A stretch of DNA of 64,000 nucleotides from Neodontobutis hainanensis (GCA_024349245.1 JALDNG010000004.1:7871501-7935500), one strand, 5' to 3'. Shown: positions 22,320 through 35,110, numbered from the stretch's first letter. The notes: a model not told the origin generated them from the letters alone. Numbers and translations: made by a program.

Positions 22320-23290
22320 ACCAATCTTAGACAAACAAAATTTCTGGGTCCTATTAAAAATTTGCCAAATGGGGCCTCTGGGGGGGCATTTTAAAAGATA
22401 GAAGCAACATAGTTCTCTCTGGCCTCCCACAAGCCTATAGTGCACGTATTTTCAGATTTTGGATATCTCATAGATTTTCTTTGCTCATGGATACACAAAC
22501 AATGTTTTTTTACCAGATTGTGTCCATTTATGACAAAATTTATTTTTGGGACTCATCAGCATAACGACACTATAGCAGATACTGCATGGGTCCAAGAAAG
22601 GTTTTGTTCCTTATAGAAGGGTATATATCCATATAGAATATAGAATGTCTGTGTCAAATCATACATTTTGTAAATAAATAAAAAAAACTTTTGACCCCTA
22701 GACATGTACCGTCAATATTCGGGCTGTTGCTACGGAAACACGGTTGAAGTTAGTGCATGGGTTCAAGAGACCTTTGTTTAGGACGTCTTCAGTAAATTTT
22801 AGCGTGTTCCATAGAGATTTCCTTTTGAAACTCTGAGGCGCTATCATGACTATTGTCAACATTTCCATATAGATTTGTTCAGGCCTTGGGAGTGAATTAA
22901 AATTTTAGTCAAATGAGACACTGCATGTGCGTTGTAACAATTTTGAGGTTGCTCATTATCACAACAAATTATGCTAAATTAGTGGCTGTGCCACGTGAGC
23001 AGTGTAAAACTTTTGCTGAGAGTTTGAATAACCTTTGATGGCACACTTCTCTAGTTTGTTTTCTTTTGGGTAAATGCCCTAGGATGAGTTTGTTAAAGTG
23101 AGGTGTGCAATTTTTCCTTGACCTTGACTTACAATTAAGTCTTTTTTATGAATTTTGAAATTTATATCAATAGTACTTTTTTTTGTTAGTTATGATGTAG
23201 CAAATTCCTATGCCAAATTTTGTTCAATCCCACTATGGTGAGGATGCTAAAAGTCCTTTAGGGTGGTCACACTACTTTTTATTACACTAT
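22320..23290. mobile_element. Degenerate fish interspersed repeat, class unknown
   Basis: Wording here is that of a decayed dispersed repeat I associate with spiny-rayed fish genomes. Examples are a TTTTGACCCCTA stretch near 22687-22700, GAGGCGCTATCATGAC near 22835-22850, a GGATGAGTTTGTTAAAGTGAGGTGTG stretch (23073-23098) and ATGCCAAATTTTGTTCAATC near 23211-23230. No open reading frame survives. I cannot assign the superfamily, direction or exact ends. Confidence 0.5.
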
Positions 23291-24049
23291 TGTGAACATT
23301 ACTTCTACGCATGCTCATCATTGATTGAGTATTAATGCACTTTGTGCACTTAGTTTAGGCTCCTCACCATTGCTGAGGGGCTTAGGCTAAATAATAATGT
23401 AAACCCACTTAGCTCATAATAGCAACAATAAGTTTTTCATCAGTTTAATTTCCTCCCAAAGCTCAGATGTTACATTATTATTGCCTTTCGTGCAGTTTTA
23501 AATCAAAGAAGTAGTTCAAACAGAAGCCTAGCAACATTATTGGTAGTGTTGGTGCTTGTCAATTATACACAATTTAACCACCAAGGCCATGTCAGCCTTA
23601 AGATGTAAAGAATGTGATGAAAGTCTCTACTTAAAGGACTTACGTTTTGATCCATTACTATAATCTTTTTAGTTTATTCTACTAGTTTCAACACTTATTT
23701 AAGTAATTAAAGTTTTTTAAGTTGACTACAAACTGTCAAGTTTTAGCAGTGACTCCAGTTCAGTAGGTGGCAGGATGCACCTAGTCTTTTCTGATCCAAC
23801 ATTAAGAAACAAGAAGGACAAGAGAAAGCATGTTGCTCTGCTGATGTTATACTGTATTGTCTACTTTCTATGGCTGGCTGCTTTGCCAAGTATGAGGCTG
23901 CAGATGTTCACAAACATACAACATTACAACAAAATCAAATCCAGTTATTCTATGAATATTTTGTGTTGGATTTGGGAAGTATAGCGTCAGTATAGATATA
24001 AACTTTCTGGTATGTTCTTTATTAGAACTGCTGAATGTATTCCTCTAAA
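23291..24049. other. Intergenic stretch between two repeats
   Basis: AT-rich. A CTCF-like word at 23760-23773 is listed separately. The segment about 23640-23760 includes TTTTAAGTTGACTA, echoing the repeat that starts near 24050, so a single larger degenerate element is possible. Confidence 0.4.
23760..23773 (+). promoter_or_regulatory. CTCF-like binding word
   Basis: TCAGTAGGTGGCAG matches the vertebrate CTCF core CCASYAGRKGGCRS at 13 of 14 positions, differing only at the first base. CTCF sites help to fold vertebrate Irx clusters, so its location is plausible. It sits in possibly repeat-derived DNA and its occupancy is unknown. Confidence 0.4.
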
Positions 24050-24300
24050 GTGTTTGAGTATATTATACTTGGCACTTGTGTTGTACTCAAGTTAAGTAGA
24101 CACTTTGAGTAGAGTTAAGTAGACATAATGTGGCTTTGAGTGTGTTACAGTATAAGTTGATTCCAATTAATATGTAAGTTTATTGCATTTGAGTGTTTTT
24201 TATTTTACATTACTTAATTTCTTTAGGGCAATATTGCACTTACCTCACAATTTTAAGTAAACTCAACTTATCCAGGCTTACACTGTAGGCCATTGGCAGG
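24050..24300. repeat. Probable degenerate MITE-like fish repeat
   Basis: The right part (24225-24298) runs through GGCAATATTGCACTTACCTC, TTTTAAGTAAACTCAACTTA and TTACACTGTAGG. These words are typical of a short dispersed fish repeat ending in ACAGTGTA-type sequence. The left part carries a 13-bp direct repeat AGTTAAGTAGACA at 24090-24102 and 24113-24125. No coding capacity. Ends and family are uncertain. Confidence 0.45.
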
Positions 24301-26555
24301 ACACACCTGAGCCACTCTTCATTATAGGATCACTCACTGACCACAACTAAGACCATATCTTCCATTGTGTGACTCGTACAAATCTGCATGAAAACATGTA
24401 CACACAAGGTGACTAGGTGAATATAATTGGCTCTAGTGATTGATTCACTAACCACATACAATGTAAAAAAATAAATAAAAATTAATAAGATAATCAGGGA
24501 TTACAAAACATAACTGAAATATAACTCAAACAGCTAGAGTGGAATTTACCATGACAACAAGCAACTATTTAATATCTCACAGTAACATCACTTTAGAAAG
24601 GCACAAATAAAACTGTACTAAGATCTATTATAGGAAAATAAAATGGTTGCTTGGAGGTTATAGGAGATGAATAGAACTTGTGTGTTCCTTTTTCTTTTTC
24701 CTTAAGGGCCGCTGGACCTAACAATTTATCACCTTTGCTTTTACAGCCATTGATTTCACCCCTGGTGACCTTTCACACCAGAAGTAGGTTATTAGTCTGT
24801 GCTGGTGGTTCACAGACGCTCTATGTGTATATCTTAGAATGACTGTAGCGCCATGTGGGTGAATCTGTCTACAAATACGGTAGATGCAGGTGGGTAAAAA
24901 ACAAAACTATTAAGGCAGTTGTAGCCAATTGTAAAGGTCTGTTTTAACGCATGAAAGATGTCCTCTTACTACAGAGAATGCAAGGCACATTTAAGGAAAG
25001 AACTTATATTATTTATCAAAATTTGAAAGTATGTTACTGCCCTGCCATAATGCCCACTTTTATGCATTTTAGGCATTTGGGAACCAAATATTCCTAGCTC
25101 TAATTGACAGTGTGGAATATTCTAGTGTCTTTCAGCAGTTGTAAAGACATATTTTTCTCAAACCTTGTTGATTTTAAATTATCCAGATTTAACCCTATGT
25201 AGTTATTTGAATAAATAAACTTAATTAGCTGAGCAACCACATAAAACTTTTGCATATAATAACTAAAATAGTGAGGAAATTGCATTTACCCAATCAAAGA
25301 AGCTGAACAGGACAAATCAATGAATTATTTTTAGCCTTTTAAGCAGATTAACATCTCTTTACAGTATTTATTATTGATATAGGCAGAGATTGTCGGAATA
25401 AAACCCTAGTGATCTGTTTTATGTGTAAAGCTACTCAATGACAAACAAAAGCTGTATAATAACTTCTCAATCTGTGACAAAGAGAAATGGCACTTATGCT
25501 CTTTGATGGTGAAATCAAGACTTTGATGTGTCACACTGTACAGACTGTGGGGTGTGCAGCTGTTGTGAAGGCACGCCCAGTATCAACACCACCAAAATAA
25601 AAGCAATGCATATGTTCCAAATGCTAATGATTGAAAGGATTTACCGATGATGTAAACTTATGTGAGAAAACAAGTTTAAAATGTTTTATAAAGAGTTTGA
25701 TTCATCTTTTTTTGTCACTTTCATTCACTTTCTATTGAAACCATTTAACCTCATGTCCTCCTCTCAAATAGTCTTAAAGCAGCTCTACACACACACTGCA
25801 GTCCAAGTATGCCTCATTGATGTAAATGAGATCAGGTGGAAGGGTCATGTTAGACATAAACAAAACCTGTAAAACCTCAACCTACCAGGTGATGTCATGT
25901 CTTCTTCATGAGATTAACAAGGAAAAACATAGTTCTTATATAAGCTGGCTGGTGGTTTCCGCACTGTACCTAGGTTAAACAATACTCTGTCAAACACTGA
26001 GACGGGATAATTATAGCTGTGAGACAGTCTGAACTCAGGGTACAAAGAGCGAGAACCCCTTATTAAGAGCGGTGTAATTAGATGTCAAGTAGCTGTGATG
26101 TGTGAATGTTGTCTTATCTGTCAACTTTGCTGCTTCTTATGAAAGAATGAGGGAATTAAATTTGGGAGACAAATTGTTCTAAAGCCACCCCTGTTTGAGA
26201 AATGAATTGAGTTTTAGTGAACAATGACCTACAATCATTTTATTTTTTCCACCTCAGTCAACTTGTACAACAGTTAACATAAAATATCTCTGAAAGTGAC
26301 ATTGTCAAAAGTAATCTACCAATCAATCAGTTTAATAATTATCTGGCTGAATAATTGATGACACTTCACAACTATTTTTCTCTGATGTTTTTTGAAACAT
26401 GGTGTTGGGGGAAATCCACAGGGCACTAATATATACATTGCTTTAATCAGGCTTTTGATCTTCAGTACAATTCTACGATAAGTCAATTAAAACTAGGCCT
26501 GCTAAAAATAAATTATGCAATAACTTTATTAAAACATTTATCAGTTGAGCTTATT
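24301..26555. other. AT-rich intergenic stretch, no gene seen
   Basis: Mostly AT-rich. The portion about 25480-25660 is more balanced and could be weakly regulatory. Frames at 25100-25285 (minus) and 25681-25872 (plus) have no recognisable content. Confidence 0.45.
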
Positions 26556-27080
26556 ATAAATGGATGATTTCTAGTGGAAGACAGGCAGATGATATGAGCT
26601 ACCCATTAAACTGTCTTTTTCCATTCCTCAATCAACTTGGTTGTTTATCATTTTGTATGCAGATTGTTTTTGATGATGCCGTCCTACATTGGCAGCATTT
26701 GTCTTATTTCACTACATGCAGTCCAGTTGGTGAGTTTCTGACATTATGGCAGCCAGAGATTTGAAAAGTCACCCTGTCCTTCATCGCCTGCTTTTATCTC
26801 CAGTTTTTTTCTTCCCCCTGTTTACTTATCAGTAACCGACAAATCCAGATTAGGCCCTAACAGACTGTGTGAGGCTCGGTACTGTCCTCGGGGCATGTAG
26901 GGTGTCAGGGAGCACACAAACGCCCCTCTGCCTCAAGGAATTGTCAGAGAAAATGCTACCACCAAATCAATCTCTCATGGGCCTCAGAAGACATGGGTTT
27001 GAGTTGGAGGATAAACACAAGATGGAATACACTGGCTTTGACTGGGCTTTGCTGCAGGAAGGCCTTTATTTTTAGGTTTT
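26556..27080. promoter_or_regulatory. Candidate conserved non-coding element
   Basis: Balanced 500-bp block without simple repeats, including CpGs at 26879-26923 and GATGATG and AATCAACTTGG words. The 66- and 68-codon frames inside it are in different phases and unrecognisable. Confidence 0.35.
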
Positions 27081-27290
27081 AGGTTTTATTTTTTACACTT
27101 TAAATAAGTAACACAAAGCCAGATGTTCAAGAAAAGGATTTAAACAAGGAACTGGCTTTGTTCATGCATTGTCCATCCTCAAAGGCTTTTATTTTTGAAT
27201 GTGTAACAGCTGGCTGTGGCTATCCATATTTTTCCACTGCTAAAGAGAGTTCTTATCAGAGCATCCAGAATATGACTGTACAGTCAACTA

Positions 27291-27322
27291 AATCCCGTAA
27301 CCTATGAGAAGGTTACGGGATT
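27291..27322. repeat. Perfect inverted repeat, 12-bp arms
   Basis: AATCCCGTAACC (27291-27302) and GGTTACGGGATT (27311-27322) are exact reverse complements around an 8-bp loop. Although it has a GC-rich core, no T-tract or gene end is nearby. It sits exactly at the start of the CpG-containing segment described next. Confidence 0.85.
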
Positions 27323-27660
27323 GAAATTTAGCAGACGCGACGTAATGCACGGTACAAAAATGAATCTTGTGAACACAGGGAAGAGACAGGCCTTCAGCGC
27401 ACTCGAAAACTACAGATTCTTCTTTGGTTGTTATTTGTTCGTGCTCATGTGCACAGTGAACATGCACAACTCTGGATGCAGTACCACTAACGCCAGAGGT
27501 GGCACACTAGTACAAAAACTCCAGCTCTTCCATAATGCTCCTTTAAAGCCAGATAATTTATTTTCTTTCAATATTATTTTCTTTAAAACCTTTATATACA
27601 ATTATTTCATCCTTGAAGGAAATATGGTAGAGACAAAAAAGTAGCAAAAGATTATAAATA
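27291..27660. other. CpG-containing segment, possible insertion
   Basis: CpG and GC content rise abruptly at the hairpin (27291) and fall again by about 27560, with CG at 27297, 27318, 27336-27344, 27399-27406 and 27440. The 107-codon plus-strand frame at 27321-27644 covers it but contains nothing I recognise. It could be a transposon remnant or a diverged exonic fragment; I cannot choose. Confidence 0.3.
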
Positions 27661-28374
27661 AAGGGGGATACATTTACTGAATCATCTGAAATGGGGGTGG
27701 GCCTATTTGTATTTTGAAGGACTGTTCAATATGCATTTTATGTTTTACTCCGTTTTGTTTTATAATGATTCTGTTTTTGTGCAATAAATAAAAAATAATA
27801 ATACATCCTGTGTTTTAGCAATACAAATGCTAAATATTAATTTTAAAAAGAAAAGTAGAAATAGTAATCAAGCATGACATGATACACAACAAAAGTGAAC
27901 AAATGTAAATAAGCAACTTATATATTACATCAAACTAAAGTTTAGAGCTCATCTTAAACTTTTTTGATGGATTGCTACCACTGCTTTGCTTTTAATCTAA
28001 AAAAAAACATAAAATCTTTTAGATAAAAATGTATTGTTGTGGATATAGACTTTGAAAAGCCTTAATGGGTTAGTTATAATCTTGATGGCCAGTATTTTAT
28101 AAATCAATTTATCAGTTTAAATAGTTAACACAATGTATTTACTCAGAATACCCTGTGTTCTAACATGTCTAAGATAATGTTTTTTGCAAAGGAAACTTGC
28201 CACAGCAAATAACAACACTAAACTCCTTAGCACTCGGGGTACAACAGAAATCATACTGACTGTGGGGGTTGAGGTTACTCAATTAGAAGGTTCAAGTGAA
28301 GACAACAAAATGTGTGGAAGATAGAAACAAAATAAAGGGACAATTATTGTGTAAGTGTTTTTCTCTTTCTCTGT
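27661..28374. other. AT-rich spacer, no gene seen
   Basis: A- and T-rich with AATAAATAAAAAATAATAAT near 27782-27802. Nothing supported. Confidence 0.6.
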
Positions 28375-28780
28375 TTATGTGCTTCTCCTGGGCATTTTGG
28401 AACCTGTTGACTCAGATTATTCAGGTGGAGGCCTGAGGGGCTGGCTGAGGGCGCTAAGCTGGCCCAATGTGCACATCTCAGCGCTTCTCTAGAATGGCTG
28501 CCAGCTCCGTCTGCGCGGCTCTGATAATGGAGCCTCCATTCCCCTCTCTGTGTTGTGTGAAAATGTTTCCATTAGCCTTTGACAAGAAAAGTCCTCTCTG
28601 CAATTTAGTCCATCTTTTATGTCCATCTTGTTTCTTCCAGCATGCAGATTTTATGCCTGCCTTCCTCTCCATGTCTCTGTGTCTTTCGTGCTAGCTCGCT
28701 GGCCGCTATAGCCCTCAAGCGCTACTGGAATGCTGGGCTGAGATAAAGAAAGGGCCCTGCTCAGAGCAGGTTCGAGTGTT
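28375..28780. promoter_or_regulatory. Candidate conserved non-coding element
   Basis: One of the more GC-balanced blocks. It contains GACTCAGATTATTCAGG near 28410-28425, GGGCGCTAAGC at 28448-28458 and a CpG cluster at 28508-28517. Opposite-strand frames at 28467-28694 and 28478-28672 coincide, which argues against coding. Enhancer role inferred. Confidence 0.4.
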
Positions 28781-30999
28781 TTTCTTTTTTATATCAATGA
28801 CCTTTTTTGTGGGTTGTAAACACAAGGGAAAAAACAGGCTTTGACAGAGGCTCTTCCAATCTCCTTTTCTCTCAGAAGCCCTCTAAAAACATGCACTTTG
28901 ATGGATAAGTTTAGTGTGTCTGAAAGCAATGCATTGAGTCTTTGTTTTCCAAATGTGGTGACATCTACAGCACAAGTCCCTCTGGAAATCCTCCGACTTT
29001 TATTTGCATTACTAATGTCATCAAAAGTAAATATAATTCACACATCCAGCTGAAATCAAGGTGAACAATTCTTGCAAGAAATAAGGGTAATGCAAATTCT
29101 AATCTTTTCTGCACCACAGAAAAAGCAATAGACAAAGCGAAAATAAGTTTTAAATCAGTCAATAACAATCAGATGTAGAGTTCAGTTATGGTGCTGGAGG
29201 GAAACATAGATCAAGAGAGACCGGGAAATCTGAGTAGTCCTTATGGTCTGGCACATGGATCCTGAGTGCTGAGCCAAAACAAGACAAATTGTGTCCCCCG
29301 TTTACTCTCTGAACTCAGCTGTGGATAAATTCCTTAACCCCTGTCTGAAGAGAAGTAGATAGCATGGTTGTTGAAATTGCAACAGATGAAAAAAAAATAT
29401 GGATTGAGCAGTAATACAGCATTTATAATACTAGAACTGTTTCGACAAAATCTCCAGTTCTTTTTTGTATAAGCACATATGATCACAAGTACAATCTAAA
29501 ACTACACCATGCAAAGAATGTAGAATGGAATATCTAATTCCTTTAAATCTAATTCATTCTCAAACAGTTTTTGCATTGTGATTACTTCTAGAACTACATT
29601 ATCTGGTCCAAAGCAGCAAAATGAACTGAGATGACATGGACAAATTTGCTGTATTATACTGAGACAGAAGTATTCTAAATGTTATATACAGTATGTTTTG
29701 CAAAATAAAGGACAATGTGCCAGATTTTAATGTTAACTCACCTGGATCGTAGCCGCATCCTTTTTTGGTGCTCATCTTGCCTCACTTTGACTTTCAAATG
29801 AACTCTTCTGAGCATTCTGCAATATAGTTTTGCTTTATTTTCCTTACTTCACTGAGCTGCTATTGGCTAAAAGCTACACACTCAAAAGATATTCCATGTA
29901 AAACAAATGTCATGTCAAAGCCATGCAGAAAGAAGTGTGTTTACTGAACCAATAACAATATTAATACAACCCTTCACTGTTATTCTAACATTTCATTGTA
30001 TTATCCTTTAACAACTTTAAATCCAAAACAACCTATAAAGGTCAGTAGGTTCTTTTCTGGTGTGTGGTTGCATTTATTTGTTAGGTATAGCCTATGTGTT
30101 GTATCGAAACCTATCAGCAGGAAGCTCAGGCTGATTGACAGACTTCTCTCATTTCCTGGAGGGCAAGGTTGCATGTACTGTTGCATCAGTAATGTGACTG
30201 AAGAGCATATGAAATCCATTAACCATTGGTGTTATTATTTAGCAGGCCTTGGAAAACGCAAACAAGGTTGCATATCTACAAATGCAGCCAGCATGTCATA
30301 TGTCCCATATCTGTCTGTATCAGTACTGTTTGTGTATCATCAAAGGAGTGTGATATTAATGTGGTTCAGAGTGTGTGATAAAATATGCAGGAATGCCAGT
30401 GAAATGCACACAACATAGGTACAATTTGTACATTAATACTGTCTGAAGCGTGGGATTTGAGCTGAATTTTTATTTTATTTTATTTTATTTTTTTATGATT
30501 ATTTACTGTTCTATGTGTTTGTGTTTTTAATGTTGCAGGAAAATGTTCTAAAAAGTGAAGCTGTTTCCATCACAGTGCATGAGTATTGTTCAAAGTTATC
30601 ACGCTAGGGAACAGATGTGCTGCCCTTTCCGGTTTTATGGAGCTTGCTCAGTCACACTTAATATAGATTCACTGTCCCATAGACTTCACAAGTGTTTGTA
30701 GGATAAGTGCTGGATTTCACCAAGTGTTAAAAGCTTAATCCAACCAAATGTGTGAAACTGAGAAGTATTTTGTTCACACTAGAAGGAGTAAATTGACTGA
30801 AGGTTGGTGTCAAGCACTTTGCTTTGCAATAAAAGGTTAGGGTCAATAACATGACCTTTTAATAATTTTTAACTTTGTGCAAACTGTTTGAAGAAAGAAA
30901 AAACTAATACTTCCATCATGTGATGAATAATACAGTTTGATTATGTTTTGTAGATAAAAGTTTAAAATAAAGTGCTAAAAAAAAGTTTGACAAATTGTT
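28781..30999. other. Intergenic stretch with the longest chance ORF, no gene called
   Basis: AT-rich. It includes the longest frame in the window (29996-30418 plus, 140 codons), whose product is cysteine- and hydrophobic-rich, lacks a recognisable domain and overlaps a 72-codon minus frame. A TTTTA tract lies at 30467-30495. Confidence 0.4.
30467..30495. repeat. (TTTTA)n simple repeat
   Basis: About five units with a slipped T run at the right end. Confidence 0.85.
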
Positions 31000-31560
31000 A
31001 ATTACTATTGCAAAAACCCTGTCTTAAGCATGATTGCTTGCATAGCTTGAATAAGTATTATGACTGCTGGTAAAGTAACACATGGGAAGGGCCCGAAAAC
31101 ATTTTCCACATTAGGAACATGTTTACTGGAGAGTTTATGGATTTGTCATTGGAAAAGACCAGATCTGCATGTTCCTAGCTCTATGACGCATCAATTTGAT
31201 TCCAAATAAGACTTCTGCATAGGCCCCTTTTTCTTATCAGCAAACATGTCCGTGTCAGTCTCCAAGATTTAGCCATGGCTAAATTCCTGTGTATTTAGAC
31301 TGGCTAAATAATATGGACATCTACGCAGTTCCAATAGCTGCAGGCAGCGCCACTTGAATAGCATTTTGTGTATAAGCTTTAGCTTACTAGCCCAGGATAC
31401 CAGGCCAATGCCTTATCCCTGTTAACAGAAACCCTTCTAAAACAGGATTAGTGGAGGAGATAGTTGTGACAAGGGGGGACAGTCCATCTCCAGGGAAGCA
31501 CCACCGCTAACCCAACCGTAATTGCATTTCTTTAGATAAGAAGATCAGAGCAAAATTTTG
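31000..31560. promoter_or_regulatory. Weak candidate regulatory block
   Basis: Composition becomes more balanced from about 31080, with an 18-bp palindrome at 31267-31284 and a second GGCTAAATA copy at about 31302-31310. Possible enhancer; not aligned. Confidence 0.3.
31267..31284. repeat. 18-bp perfect palindrome
   Basis: ATTTAGCCATGGCTAAAT reads the same on both strands. Its half TGGCTAAAT recurs about 20 bp downstream as TGGCTAAATA. Confidence 0.85.
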
Positions 31561-34500
31561 AGCTGACTTCTCTACATATAAATGTGATATTTGAAAAGCT
31601 GTAGTCCCATTGTTTGCATTTTCTTTATTAGCTGTTAACTCTTTATTTTGCAATATTATTTAGCCTGAATAAGCAGGGCAAATAAAGTGTAATGCTAGAT
31701 AGCATAATAGTAAAGTCAACAAGACACCTTGCCAGTGTGAAATAGCATAAAGAGACAGTGTGAGAGATACCAGGTTGGAAAAATAACAAAACACAAACTG
31801 ACTTTCAGGTGTGACCTTCCACTCTTCTCCCAGTATCCCATTGTTTTATGGGTTAACCATCTTTAATGCTTTATGTATGCCTTGTGTGACACTCCTTGCA
31901 TAAATGATACCAAATAATTGGGATTTATAAATTATTCATTGTGTATTAATGCAGGTGAAATGGCTTTTTGGCTTGGACTGCTGTCTGTCGTTCAGAAAAT
32001 AAAAGAGGAGGAGGTGGGGTATCATAGATACTTCGCTCAAGAAAAATAAATACCCTCACTGAAATGTGAGCAATAAAAATGCATGAGCTACAAATGGTCA
32101 GTGCAGAAGCCTTACTGCAATTGTAACTTGGACTTTCCTGTTCATAAAAAGACATTTGATGAACCTTTTGTGTTACAGATTAAAAACATTTAAATTGATA
32201 TACTAAATCTACTATATCATTAATAAATGAGCAAGGCTTTGTAAGGTCAGTTTTCTGTAATAATCACACCTAAAAACCCTAAAAGTTTGACTCACGGCCA
32301 TCAATGTTATCAAAAGCAAAAGTCTTCTGGAAATTACTGACACAATCTTTAAACAATCACACATACAGAGAATATCAGATACTACACAGCACTGCCTGCC
32401 TCGGTCATAAGCCTATAGGCAGGTTTCAAATTCCTCTATTCTTGTCCTAAAAGTCTTGCATAATATCGTTATTACAGGGCTTGTGACTGACCTTACTTTA
32501 ACACATAGTGACCTAAACATTTGAAACCAGAAGCTTCAGAGGCTAGAAATATTTATACTGATAAAGAAGCTTGCGACCCTTTCCTTGGCTGAGTTTTAGT
32601 GCGACATAATATTTCTTTTGGCCTGGGACATGGGTGACTTGACGTACATCATCACTAACTTATTAGATCTTGAAGCAATTAGCTGAAAACAAACAGGCCA
32701 GACAGACTGGCTATTGAGTTGCTCGGACTGGGAGAAAATGGCCTATGGCTCTCAGACATTTCAGAGCTGCATCAAAGAGGAGTCCATGGCATCAACAGAA
32801 AGAAAGAAACACATTGTTGCTGTGTAACGCCCATACAGTACTGGGGTCTCGGTGCATTATTTTTCTAGTGATTCAGGTTACAGACCAAACTTGCCTCAGT
32901 ATAATGATAGGATGGAAAGAACCTTTTAACCGCACACTTTATGCAGCGTGCAACATGGTTAGTTTAATTTTGTCACAAATGTCAGTGGTATATTTAGATG
33001 TGCACTGCTGTAATGATCACTCCACCACCCTATGAACCTACCACTTCATTTATTAATTGTCTGCAGTTATTAAAGGTTGTTGTGGTTTTTATAGATGAAG
33101 TGTAACTGACCAGACTGGTGATTTTGTACAGTCTCTGTACAGTAGCACTGCAGATGCTTTTTTTAGATCTTGTTTTGATGGTTGATGTTTTTTTTTTTTC
33201 AGATCTTGATTGAATACACTACATCATCCCCACTTTTACACATGTATTTCTCTATTTAAGGGACAAAATAGTGTTTAAGAAACAAAAGATACTTTCATTA
33301 ACTTAGACAGTGGAGACATCAAGGAAGAAAAATTGCACTGGCTTTTCAGACTTATCAGTTTCATGTGAATGGCACTGGAATGCCAATAGTTCAGTTCTGC
33401 ATTTTCCCACCAGATTCACTTCTTTCTCTGTCCCTCTTTTTAATTTGTTCGTCATTCCCTACTTAGGATCTGGTTCCTGGACATGATATGCCAAATTACC
33501 TGCAGTATCAGTTGTGCAACTGGCAATGCATTGTTAACTTGTAAATTCCACACAAACCCCTCTGAAGGATTTCCCTGTCTCCTCTCACTAATGTCTTTGT
33601 ATCGAAAGTGGCGGTACAAAAAAGACGTCTTGTGAAGTTGAGAGCTCAGGCGTGTATTATTGTAACTCCAGAAAGACAAAGAACTGTTACGAATTGAGGG
33701 ACTCAGATGAGATCTGAGCAGGGTAATCACTCATTTCTAAGCCCTTAACTCGACATTCTTTAGGCTTTTGTAAAGGTAAAACATTTTTGTGGGTGTAGTA
33801 TAAAAGATACAGTAGTTCATAACAATAAAAAGGTATGTTAACATAGCAGACAACTTTGAAACAAGACACTACAATTTGATGTTAAAAGCCATGACGCTCA
33901 TAACTTAGCGGTCAAAGGAAAGTTGATCCAACCATGAATATCCTGTTCTGAAAGACCTCCTCATGTCATTTCACAGATACTAGAAATAATTGTTCCAGGC
34001 CATTATAAAAAGTGAACAGCTTAATGTGCCCTTTGATAATAATTCATATAAAACCACTATAAAAATTCTGACATGATCCAGTTTCTGCATACACTTGCTC
34101 CACTAAAGAGATGCCAAACATAATTTTTAAACACAATGTTATCAGTCTAATTTAGGGTTAGTATGTTTTGTGTTTATCATTTATTTTAGAATAAAATAAT
34201 TGTATCTTACTGCCATGTTTGTTGAATCTCTCCCTAACAGCAGTTGTACTGTCAGCTTCTTTTTGAATAGTTTCAATGGAGACTAACAAAGACTGCATTG
34301 TTCACCCTTGTGTTGCATCCAGTATTTAGATACAGATGTGAGCCTTATATCCATTATAATATTAGAACACAAAGCTGCTTAACCCCACTCCCACGCCAAA
34401 TTGGTTAAAGAAATTAAGACCTAATTACTCTTTATTGCACAATGTCATAGGCACTTTCCGATGTAAACAAAAGATTCATTATGTCTACAGACACAGGGTA

Positions 34501-34889
34501 CGCACAATAATGCACATATGGTTTGCTTGCTTTAATACAGCTCAAAGGTGAACAGTAGTATATTAACATTTAAAAAAGAAAAGAAAAATGCAATCACCTA
34601 GTTAAATATGCTGTATAATTTATTTATGCTAAAAAAATAATAGCAATCTGCCGTAGCAGAAAGGAACAAAAAATAGTGACAAGCACAGATTATTAGACCT
34701 GACATGATCTGTCATGGGTGTGTTTATTTTTAAATCTGAGCCTTAATTGTGTATTTTTTATTTTTTTAACAATTACCACTGACCTGAGTAAACTGGTCAT
34801 GTACAAACACAATTGAGCAAAATTATTTAAGAATAAGATAAGTAAAATAAATAAATGAAGTAATTCCTTTTCAGTCATTTATTCCAACA
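31561..34889. other. Long AT-rich intergenic stretch, no gene seen
   Basis: AT-rich with scattered balanced patches (about 32395-32440 and 32600-32770). Frames at 32745-33035 (plus, 96 codons) and 33452-33730 (minus, 92 codons) have no recognisable domain. Short T and A runs occur throughout (for example 33189-33200). Confidence 0.45.
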
Positions 34890-35110
34890 CTTTAGACGTG
34901 TCTCACAATACCGGTGATGTGGTGATATTACAGTGCGTATTATTGTATCATTAATTGTAGCTGCTATTGTTTAGTGCAAGTATCATGACGGAGGTCTCAT
35001 CTTAAGACTTCTGGAGTGTTTATCTGGTGGCGGGTGTCGAGGTGGTGATCTCACGGGAGCCGGTGGTAGGTGGTGCTGCCAGAGTTGGGGCTCAGGGCTC
35101 ATTGCCTATG
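34890..35110. promoter_or_regulatory. Candidate conserved element, GTGG-rich
   Basis: Starts with AATACCGGTGATGTGGTGATATTACAG-type sequence and passes into a G-rich part (35026-35080) built on GGTGGT and GGTGG words. Contains ATTAATTGTAG at 34950-34960. Balanced island in AT-rich DNA. Confidence 0.35.

Noticed and set aside
29996..30418. Longest open frame in the window, 140 codons on plus
   Set aside because: The peptide has no recognisable domain, the sequence is ordinary AT-rich spacer, and a minus-strand frame overlaps it. This length is compatible with chance in 64 kb.
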